DNA from: Phycisphaerales bacterium UBA7708
GTDB taxonomy: Bacteria > Planctomycetota > Phycisphaerae > Sedimentisphaerales > Anaerohalosphaeraceae
Direction: 5' to 3'
Assembly (NCBI GenBank): GCA_002482415.1
Contig: DLFY01000190.1
Coordinates: forward strand, 1 to 18,241
DNA: 18,241 bases
Within the stretch, counting starts at the first letter, position 1; each line of letters begins with the position of its first letter. The translations under genes were made by a program, and so were the position numbers. Below, piece by piece: positions 6,467 through 13,530 of this stretch. A model generated the notes under the pieces. It made no database searches. It was not told the origin of the DNA and saw nothing but the letters and a program-made list of their open reading frames with translations.

Positions 6467-7705
6467 TTAAACATACTCACGTACCGCGTCAAACATGGCA
6501 ATAATGTTCTCCGGAGGTACTTCCGGCAGAATATTGTGAATAGGATTAAAAACAAATCCGCCCCCCGGAGCCAATATCTCCAGCCGCTTTTTTACATGGT
6601 CTTTGACCTGCTGAGGGGTTGCATTGTTTAAGATGGTCCTTGTGTCACACCCTCCTCCCCAGAAGGTAATCATGCTGCCGTATTCCCGCTTAAGCCACAA
6701 CGGGTCCATCCCGGCACAATTTGTCTGAACCGGATTGATGATATCGTAACCGGCTTCGATCAAATCAGGCAAGAGTGCATAAATAGAACCGCAACTATGC
6801 AGGAATGTTTTCATTTGACTGTTTTTTTTGACAAAATCACAAAGCTGCCTATGACGCGGCTTGAATAATTTTTTGTATATTTCGGGCGACATAAAAGGAC
6901 CGCTATCCATGCCCAGATCGTCACCAAATCGCAGGATATCAACCACGTCGCCGATGGCCTGGCATACCTTATCAAGGTTTGCCAGATGGATTTCCATTAA
7001 TGCATCCAGCAAAGACTCAACATGTGCAGGATCCGCATAGATATCCATCAGAAAGTTATCCATTCGTCGCAGAAACGCTCCCCACTCAAACAGATTACAG
7101 CCGCATACCACCATCAGGGCGCGATCCGATTGCTGCCGCAATAAAATCGTCTTTTCACGCAAACAATCCCAGAAACCGGGCAGGTTGACTTTATCCCAGG
7201 GGCTGTGGACCAAGGCAGCCCACAAGACCTTGCTCATCTGCACAGGCAAATCAGAATAATTTTCAGGGTAACCATCCAAATAGGGGAAACAGGTTTGATC
7301 AAAAAAGGCTGCATTGGCAGGCATTTTAGCAATAGGTGTGCCGTCCGGAGCAAATGCAACCCAGGAGCCGTCTTGTTCCTGGTATGGTTTGAACCACACT
7401 GGATACTGGGCACAACTTCCATCAAACAAAGTGACATCATACCAGTCCGTATCGGCCGTAGTGAAAGCCCGGCCGATATCGATAACATCAACTCCGAAAC
7501 GGTCCAGAACCCCGGGCTCGGGTTCGGCTAATTGCTGGACTACATCATAAACGCGCGTATGCCCCGAGGATATTCCAAGTGCTTTTTTCAGATTAGCATA
7601 GGCGACCGCTGATATTCCAGAACTTGGTGTAGAACCCAGGTCAATCGCAATTCTGTCTGCCGGCCGATGATTGACAACAGCGACAATTCGCTCTCTGGGT
7701 GTCAT
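6467..7705 (-). CDS. Uroporphyrinogen decarboxylase/MtaA-family protein (putative corrinoid methyltransferase-like)
   Basis: A 412-residue cytoplasmic protein of the UroD superfamily, starting MTPRERIVAVVNHRPADRI, the usual opening of the non-haem branch. HSCGS at 303-307 provides His303 and Cys305, and Cys353 lies in the GGGCDTR segment. This His-x-Cys...Cys set matches in type the zinc ligands of methylcobamide:CoM methyltransferases MtaA/MtbA, although the spacing is shorter. It does not look like a haem-pathway HemE. Its ATG overlaps the fucosidase stop (TAATG), and its ribosome site AAGGA lies within the end of the fucosidase gene, so the two are translationally coupled. Methyl-group removal from an O-methylated sugar or another small product is a guess from context. 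No corrinoid protein is encoded in the window. It is the last gene of the operon. Confidence 0.85.
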   Translation of the reverse strand: MTPRERIVAVVNHRPADRIAIDLGSTPSSGISAVAYANLKKALGISSGHTRVYDVVQQLAEPEPGVLDRFGVDVIDIGRAFTTADTDWYDVTLFDGSCAQYPVWFKPYQEQDGSWVAFAPDGTPIAKMPANAAFFDQTCFPYLDGYPENYSDLPVQMSKVLWAALVHSPWDKVNLPGFWDCLREKTILLRQQSDRALMVVCGCNLFEWGAFLRRMDNFLMDIYADPAHVESLLDALMEIHLANLDKVCQAIGDVVDILRFGDDLGMDSGPFMSPEIYKKLFKPRHRQLCDFVKKNSQMKTFLHSCGSIYALLPDLIEAGYDIINPVQTNCAGMDPLWLKREYGSMITFWGGGCDTRTILNNATPQQVKDHVKKRLEILAPGGGFVFNPIHNILPEVPPENIIAMFDAVREYV

Positions 7706-9405
7706 TATGATTCCTTATTTTGGTTATGACCTGTTTGGAACAGTTGAACTTCCCAAATCGTCGGCCCCCCCTCTGACTCAAGAATATTCAGTCTGAATAC
7801 CTGAGCTTGAACCGGATCGAACGTGATCTTTTTTTCGGCGCCGAGGACAGTACCTGCATATGCCGTTTTCCATTCGGTACCTGTCTGATACTGCAGTTCA
7901 AAACGTTTAATTCGATTCCACTCGCGTTCATCAATCATTGCACTGCTGACTGTCTTGGTGCTTCCAAGATCAATCTGAATCCATGCCGTGAATATATTTT
8001 CATCTGTCGCCCAACGTGTTTCAGGATCGTCATCAAGTACTTTATCCGGGGCGTATGACCTGTCTTTCCTGAACACATTGGAGGCCTGGGCTTTCTTTCC
8101 AAATGCAACAGAATTGCTTGGAGGTGTCATTGACAACGGCTGTATTGCATAAGCCTGCCCGTCCACAGTCAATTCAATCACGGTCGCGATGGGATCCCGG
8201 CTTTCGCGCGGAACATCCAGTTCAATGTACTCATTGGTCTGGGTGAATGTCAAGTTTCCGCCGGTACGAACGACCGCATTTGTCACCTTGTCAGGTAATG
8301 CAGGGATCTTCAGACCCTCTTTTTCCGGCCAATTCATCACGAATAAAAATATTTTGTTCTCTTTGCATGTGGCAGCTCCCCATTTGCCCGGCTTGAATGG
8401 ACCGCCTCGTGTGCCATATATTGCATCAGAATAGGTTTTTACCCATAGCCCCATTTCTCTGAGACGCTCTATCTGACGTGGTTCGATTCGTCCATCCGGC
8501 ATGGGACCGACGTTGAAAAGCAGGTTACCATCACCACCGATGGTATGAAGCAGAGTTTGAATGCACTCTTTTTTGGATTTCATTGCATCATCAGGCTTCC
8601 ATGCCCATTGCCTGCAGATAGTCATGCAGGTTTCCCAGGAACGTTCGCGGTTGAATCCGCCTATATGCTGCTCGGGCGTATTGTAATCGCCCGGAGCTCC
8701 GGTTCGATTATTGATCACGATAGTGGGCTGAATCGAACGAACAAAATCAATTACACCCTGTCCACGGACAGCATCAAATTTCTGGGGCACATCAAACCAG
8801 AGAGTCAGCAATGGACCATACTCAACGAGCAATTCTTTGACCTGAGCTTTAAGGTAGTCGGTATATCGATCCAGATTGTGGGTTTCACGCTGAACCTCTC
8901 CCCCTGGACTGGTCAGAGGAAAGTCGGGGTGATGCCAGTCGCAGGTTGAATAATAGGTGCCGAACTCGATGCCCTGCCTTTTACAAGCCATGGCCAGCTC
9001 TTTGACGACATCACGTTTCAATGGCGAATTCATGATATTGAAATCCGTCTGTTTTGTGTCCCACAGGCAGAAGCCATCATGATGCTTGGTTGTCAGTACA
9101 ATATACTTCGCACCCGCATCCTTAGCCGCCGAGACCCATTCATCTGCATTGAATTGGGCCGGATTAAACTGCTTATAAAGCTGGTCATACTCCTCAATCG
9201 GCACCTGTTTGCCGCGGGCCCAGCCTATTTCCTGGCCTGTCAGACTGACCGGACCCCAGTGAATAAACATGCCAAAACGAAGATCCTGCCAATGCTTCAA
9301 AGCCGCAGGGTCCACCTGGCTTGCTGTAAGCCCGATTTCGGACGCAGCGAAAAAGATAAACAATGCGAGACAATAATGCCCAAATAAATACTTCTGATTA
9401 CTCAT
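7705..9405 (-). CDS. Secreted alpha-L-fucosidase (GH29) with C-terminal F5/8C (CBM32-like) domain
   Basis: A 566-residue GH29 enzyme that hydrolyses terminal alpha-L-fucosyl residues, retaining mechanism by family. A hydrophobic signal segment covers about residues 5-28. The hallmarks are RFGMFIHWG (43-51), KHHDGF (107-112), STCDWHHPDF (153-162), a candidate nucleophile Asp205 in LWFD, and a candidate acid/base Glu245 in NTPEQ. The catalytic part ends near residue 420, after GNLLFNVGPMPDGRI. Residues about 430-560 are a discoidin/F5/8C domain in normal order (ASNVFRKDRSY, DDDPETRWATD, WIQIDLG, FRLNILE). AGGAG lies upstream of the ATG. The gene is third in the operon, 23 bases after the symporter stop, and overlaps the UroD-family start by one base. 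Export to the periplasm or outside is inferred; substrate specificity cannot be read from sequence. Confidence 0.93.
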   Translation of the reverse strand: MSNQKYLFGHYCLALFIFFAASEIGLTASQVDPAALKHWQDLRFGMFIHWGPVSLTGQEIGWARGKQVPIEEYDQLYKQFNPAQFNADEWVSAAKDAGAKYIVLTTKHHDGFCLWDTKQTDFNIMNSPLKRDVVKELAMACKRQGIEFGTYYSTCDWHHPDFPLTSPGGEVQRETHNLDRYTDYLKAQVKELLVEYGPLLTLWFDVPQKFDAVRGQGVIDFVRSIQPTIVINNRTGAPGDYNTPEQHIGGFNRERSWETCMTICRQWAWKPDDAMKSKKECIQTLLHTIGGDGNLLFNVGPMPDGRIEPRQIERLREMGLWVKTYSDAIYGTRGGPFKPGKWGAATCKENKIFLFVMNWPEKEGLKIPALPDKVTNAVVRTGGNLTFTQTNEYIELDVPRESRDPIATVIELTVDGQAYAIQPLSMTPPSNSVAFGKKAQASNVFRKDRSYAPDKVLDDDPETRWATDENIFTAWIQIDLGSTKTVSSAMIDEREWNRIKRFELQYQTGTEWKTAYAGTVLGAEKKITFDPVQAQVFRLNILESEGGPTIWEVQLFQTGHNQNKES

Positions 9406-9428
9406 TTTAATTTCTCCTGACCTATTTT

Positions 9429-11078
9429 CTATTTGATTAAGTGAAAGAAACTCAGTGTCGATTCATTGGCAAAGACTACATATAAAAAGATCATCACGGC
9501 AAACAGCAGTGCCGCCAGTAATTTATAGTTGCCCAGCCCGCTCCAGCCCTGAAAATGAAGCGATTCAATGGGATTCTTCCAAACCAATTTAATGCTTTGT
9601 GCGGTATGCTCATGAGGATAAACCAGAGACAGAATCACCATATTGATCACACATAAAACCAATAAATAAAAGGCCGAATACATAAATGGAATTTTCCAGC
9701 CGGTATAGTCCCTGTTGATATCCAGCAGAAACACCATCAGCCCCATAAGTGAACCTGAAACCAGAGTGGACAGGGCTGCCCGGCTGGATGCTTTTTTCCA
9801 GAATACACCTAAAGCGAATACGGTCGTAATCGGCGGGGCCAGATAACAAATCACTGCATTAGCACCCTGGTACAGTGTTGGAAATTTCTCGACATATCGC
9901 GTACATACTACAGCAACAGCCATGGCTATGGCAGTAGCAAGCTGTCCGATAAAAATCAGCCTGCGGTCCGGCGTCTGAGGTTTCCAGCGTTTATAGAGGT
10001 CGTAGCTGAACAGGGTTGCGATGGAATTCAATGCCCCGGAAACCGTACTCATCAGGGCCGCCAGCAGTGCTGCGGCCATCAAACCCGTCCACCCGGGCGG
10101 CAGCAGATTCATGATGGCACTGGCGTAACATTCTTTTGTATCGGATAAAGGCTCAAAAACACCTTGTCTGGTTAATGCCAGATAGACTGTCCCCGGCAGA
10201 AAAAAAATAAAAACCGGCAATACCTTCAGGAATCCGGCAAATAACGGACCCACTCGTGCATGATTTTCGTCTTTGGCACCCAGGACCCGCTGAACAATGG
10301 TTTGATCCGCACACCAATACCACAATCCGATGACTGGATACCCCAGGAGCACAGACAGCCAGGGAAGATTCGCTGCATCATCCGGACCGCGAAGTACGGT
10401 CAATTTGACCGGATCCACATTGGCCACAAGACCTTCCCATCCTCCGACTTTGTGCAATGCCACCAGTGTGATGACAATGGAGCCGGCAAGGAGAATGACC
10501 GTTTGCAGTGCACTGGTGAGCACGACTGCAAGCAGACCTCCAATAATGGTATAAAGGCCGGTTAATAATGCTATGGCGATAATACTAATCCAGATATTGA
10601 TACCGAAGATACTTTTTATCACCACTGCTCCTGTGTACAGGCTGAAACAGATGTGGATGAATATCGCCGAGATAATCGACAGAAATGCCAGCCAGTTCCG
10701 GCAGTTACCGCAGTATCGCTGTTCCAGAAAATCGGGTAAGGTTGTTACCCTGGAACGCAGATAAAAAGGCGCAAAAAACAATGCAAGCACAATTAATAGA
10801 AAAGGAGCCATCCATTCAAAGTTGCCATGTGCCAGACCATTAACATAGCCTTCTTCGGCAAATCCAACCATATGAATGGTCGAGATGTTCGTGGAAAAAA
10901 GAGCTAAACCAATCAGCGGCCATGTCAGTGAACCTCCCGCCAGAAAATAGTCACTGCTTTTCTGGTTACCACGGCGTTTTATCCCCGACCACAGCCCGAT
11001 GCCCACGATTAAAATAAAATAGATCGCAATTACGATGATATCTGCTGTTTCTATCCTGATGCCAAGAAGACTATTCAT
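9429..11078 (-). CDS. Sodium/solute symporter (SSS family), likely monosaccharide uptake
   Basis: A 549-residue, highly hydrophobic inner-membrane protein with about 13-14 predicted helices. Family marks are SSDYFLAGGSLTWPLIGLALFSTNIST near the N-terminus (first core helix) and MSTVSGALNSIATLFSYDLYK in the eighth core helix, where the Ser-rich sodium site lies in SGLT-type carriers. Length and sequence resemble the SGLT/sugar branch and not proline or pantothenate carriers, but specificity is not proven. AAGGA lies 8 bases before the ATG. The gene is second in the operon, 53 bases after the binding-protein stop and 23 bases before the fucosidase. Uptake of L-fucose or a derivative released by that enzyme is the natural inference. 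Confidence 0.9.
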   Translation of the reverse strand: MNSLLGIRIETADIIVIAIYFILIVGIGLWSGIKRRGNQKSSDYFLAGGSLTWPLIGLALFSTNISTIHMVGFAEEGYVNGLAHGNFEWMAPFLLIVLALFFAPFYLRSRVTTLPDFLEQRYCGNCRNWLAFLSIISAIFIHICFSLYTGAVVIKSIFGINIWISIIAIALLTGLYTIIGGLLAVVLTSALQTVILLAGSIVITLVALHKVGGWEGLVANVDPVKLTVLRGPDDAANLPWLSVLLGYPVIGLWYWCADQTIVQRVLGAKDENHARVGPLFAGFLKVLPVFIFFLPGTVYLALTRQGVFEPLSDTKECYASAIMNLLPPGWTGLMAAALLAALMSTVSGALNSIATLFSYDLYKRWKPQTPDRRLIFIGQLATAIAMAVAVVCTRYVEKFPTLYQGANAVICYLAPPITTVFALGVFWKKASSRAALSTLVSGSLMGLMVFLLDINRDYTGWKIPFMYSAFYLLVLCVINMVILSLVYPHEHTAQSIKLVWKNPIESLHFQGWSGLGNYKLLAALLFAVMIFLYVVFANESTLSFFHLIK

Positions 11079-11131
11079 TCAGCTTTCCTTTTAACTAAAT
11101 ATCATACTCTGCAATGAAATCAGCCATGAGC

Positions 11132-12133
11132 TTATCGATAATGACGTTTGGACAGCTCAAAGACCTGCGAAACATTCTGTCGATCGATAATTGCTGCTCC
11201 GGCATCTATATCGGATGGAACAATTCCATAGCGGATATAGTGAGTCAATTGAATCACCGGGTAATAACCCTGGATATAAGGCTGCTGGTCAATCGTACAT
11301 CGAATATGGCCATCCTGAATCAATTGAAGCGTTTTGGGCGACAGGTCAAAACCTGCAGACCAGTATTCTTTGCCGGAAAAACAGGCTTCAATTGCCTTTC
11401 CAGCAGCTTCCGTATCCGATTGTCCCGTACCAAGAATAATATGAATCTCGGGATGAGACATGAGTGTTCTGGCAATCTCCCTGGCTCCTGAATCAGAATC
11501 CAAACCGGAAATAATAACTGTTGACTGAATATTTTTTTGTGAAAGTATGGACTGAATGCCATGAAGACGGTCTTCCAGTGCAGACACGCTTTGATCATGC
11601 ATCGTCATAAGGACGTGGGCATGATCTGGAATCAGGGGTAATACATAACGTCCCAGTTTTTGACCCGCCTCAAAAAACCGCTGATTAACACTGCTCAATC
11701 TGGCATTAGGGCTGCTGCTGTCATCGATATTAAAAGCGACGACTGGAATACCTTTTTGAACAGCTTCCTGAATGACTTGATCAAATCCTGCCGGATCAAT
11801 AATATTAACAGCGATTCCATCATAGCCGGCCGCTATAGCTTGCTGAACCATGTCAGCCTGCTTTTTTACATCCACTCCTGCAGTACCCATGAAATCACAA
11901 TGAACCCCCATTGCTGCTGCTGCATCGTGAACTCCCTGTTTGACGGGCATGAAAAATGGGGCATCCACCGCACACGTTATAAAGGCAAAACGCAGATCAT
12001 CCTTTTGTTTACCCTTCGAGATGAACTCATCTGGTGCAGGTCTGCAACCAACCACGCTAAACACTGCAGACAGTATTAGCAGACATCTGACCCAATGAAC
12101 AATTCGCACAGCCTTTTCCCTAAGATTGATCAT
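11132..12133 (-). CDS. Sugar-binding lipoprotein (RbsB-like, Peripla_BP_4)
   Basis: A 333-residue exported lipoprotein. A hydrophobic stretch ends in the lipobox SVVGC with Cys30 as the probable lipid-anchored residue. The remainder is a type I periplasmic binding fold: DLRFAFITCAVDAPFFMPVKQG, QQAIAAGYDGIAVNIIDPAGF, GIPVVAFNIDDSS, HIILGTGQSDTEAAGKAI, GHIRCTIDQQPYIQGYYPV. By family it binds a monosaccharide, usually for an ABC importer. Here no ABC ATPase or permease is adjacent; the next gene is an SSS symporter. It is first in the operon and divergent from the XylR-type regulator at 12305. The ribosome site is weak (AGG about 7 bases before the ATG). It could also act as a ligand presenter for a sensor. 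Confidence 0.9.
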   Translation of the reverse strand: MINLREKAVRIVHWVRCLLILSAVFSVVGCRPAPDEFISKGKQKDDLRFAFITCAVDAPFFMPVKQGVHDAAAAMGVHCDFMGTAGVDVKKQADMVQQAIAAGYDGIAVNIIDPAGFDQVIQEAVQKGIPVVAFNIDDSSSPNARLSSVNQRFFEAGQKLGRYVLPLIPDHAHVLMTMHDQSVSALEDRLHGIQSILSQKNIQSTVIISGLDSDSGAREIARTLMSHPEIHIILGTGQSDTEAAGKAIEACFSGKEYWSAGFDLSPKTLQLIQDGHIRCTIDQQPYIQGYYPVIQLTHYIRYGIVPSDIDAGAAIIDRQNVSQVFELSKRHYR

Positions 12134-12304
12134 ATATAACCTACTGATTACATCCAGTTTAATGACTTCTTTCGGATATCTTGTCCATCATTCGTGTTGG
12201 TTGTCGATTTGAGTTATTATTTTAACAGGTTCATTATCATGTAATGTTCATTTTTTTATAATTTACATTGCATTTTCAGCACTTTTTAGGGATAATAGGC
12301 AGAT
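12134..12304. promoter_or_regulatory. Divergent promoter region of fucosidase operon and second regulator
   Basis: A 171-bp AT-rich spacer between two divergent starts. It contains a direct repeat GTTCATT at 12229-12235 and 12246-12252 (starts 17 bp apart), overlapped by CATTA/TAATG symmetry at 12233-12247. No clear -35/-10 pair was identified. A binding site for the adjacent XylR-type regulator is likely here by position, but the exact site is not proven. Confidence 0.35.
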
Positions 12305-13459
12305 ATGACCAGAAAAAGGACCGTACTGATGGCCCTGTCATCCACTCATCACGGATTCTTTCAGGGTATTTCCCGTTACGCCGGTGAGCACGGCTGGCAT
12401 CTTCATACTTTTATGGCTTATTCAGGCGTAATTCCACAGGGATGGCGGGGAGATGGTATTATTTCATTTGCCGGATATCGAGAAGACCTGGCAGACTTCA
12501 TTCGTCAGTCACCATTTCCAGTCGTAGAAATCTCCCAGGTACGCGACGATTTGGACGTCCCCCGCGTTGACGGCGATAATTTCAACATTGGCAAACAGGC
12601 AGCAGAATACTTTTTAGAAAGACATTTTAAATTTTTTGCATGGGCTCCTTTTGCCAAAGATACCCCCAATATTGAACGACTGCACGGATACCAGCAAACT
12701 CTTGCAGAACGCGGATTTGAGGTGCATATCCTGCCGACCAATCAGCTTGAAAAAGGGCACGCCGCCTTCATGGATTGGGCCGCAAGCCGTAAACAGTTGA
12801 TTGCAGCACTCAAGTCAATCCCAAGACCTTTTGCCGTGTTTACCTACAATGATAGTGTTGGTGCTGAGATAGTCAACGCCTGCCTCGATGGCAATTTGCT
12901 GGTACCTGAGCAGGTGTCTGTACTTGGCGTTGACAACGACCAAACTGTCTGCCAGACGGTTCCGGTCCCCTTGTCCAGCATCCGCTTTGATCTGGATGAA
13001 CTGGCCTATGCCGCAGCAGCTTTACTGGATCGTATGATGGATGGGCAATCGCCTCCCAACATCTTGCAGCGTATCCAGCCCAGAGGCGTAGTAACCCGGA
13101 AAAGTACAGATATCTGGGCCATGAACAATGTTGAAGTCGCCAAAGCACTCAGTTATATCTGGAGCCACTTTGATGACCCGGGCTTGTCTGTGGAAGAAGT
13201 GGCATCCCAGACGTCCCTGACATCACGGGGTCTGTTGAAGGCTTTTCAGGCAGAGCTGAACCGTTCCATTCATGATGAAATCATCCGGATCCGAATGGAA
13301 CGAGCAATGAATCTGCTCACGAACACCTCTGAATCGATTACTGATATTGCTTTTAGGACTGGATTCAACAGCAGCAACAATTTTTTCCGTGTATTCTACA
13401 GGATTAATAAAATCGGCCCCAGAAGATATCGAAATCAATTAGGTCCTGCAAATAAATGA
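12305..13459 (+). CDS. XylR-type transcriptional regulator (periplasmic-binding-like sensor plus AraC HTH), second copy
   Basis: A 384-residue paralog of the regulator at 5039-6229. Residues about 5-270 are the LacI-like sensor without a LacI head (TVLMALSSTHHGFFQGISRYA, FPVVEISQV, SVLGVDNDQTVCQTVPVPLSSI, LDELAYAAAALLDRMM). Residues about 278-381 are the AraC domain (LSVEEVASQTSLTSRGLLKAF, then SITDIAFRTGFNSSNNFFRVF). An AGG about 5 bases before the ATG supports the start. It is divergent from the sugar-binding lipoprotein and so is the probable sugar-responsive regulator of the fucosidase operon; the ligand may be L-fucose or a related sugar (inference). It ends 71 bases from the convergent GH43 stop. 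Confidence 0.92.
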   Translation: MTRKRTVLMALSSTHHGFFQGISRYAGEHGWHLHTFMAYSGVIPQGWRGDGIISFAGYREDLADFIRQSPFPVVEISQVRDDLDVPRVDGDNFNIGKQAAEYFLERHFKFFAWAPFAKDTPNIERLHGYQQTLAERGFEVHILPTNQLEKGHAAFMDWAASRKQLIAALKSIPRPFAVFTYNDSVGAEIVNACLDGNLLVPEQVSVLGVDNDQTVCQTVPVPLSSIRFDLDELAYAAAALLDRMMDGQSPPNILQRIQPRGVVTRKSTDIWAMNNVEVAKALSYIWSHFDDPGLSVEEVASQTSLTSRGLLKAFQAELNRSIHDEIIRIRMERAMNLLTNTSESITDIAFRTGFNSSNNFFRVFYRINKIGPRRYRNQLGPANK

Positions 13460-13530
13460 GCAAGCCTGCAATTGTATCGACGGTATTAATAAGGCAATTC
13501 ATCCGGCTTGTTTATAATCAGAAATCAGTA

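Noticed and set aside
13461..13510. CAAGCC/GGCTTG arms between convergent regulator and GH43 genes as a two-way terminator
   Set aside because: A 6-bp stem with a 38-base loop and no strong T run is too weak.
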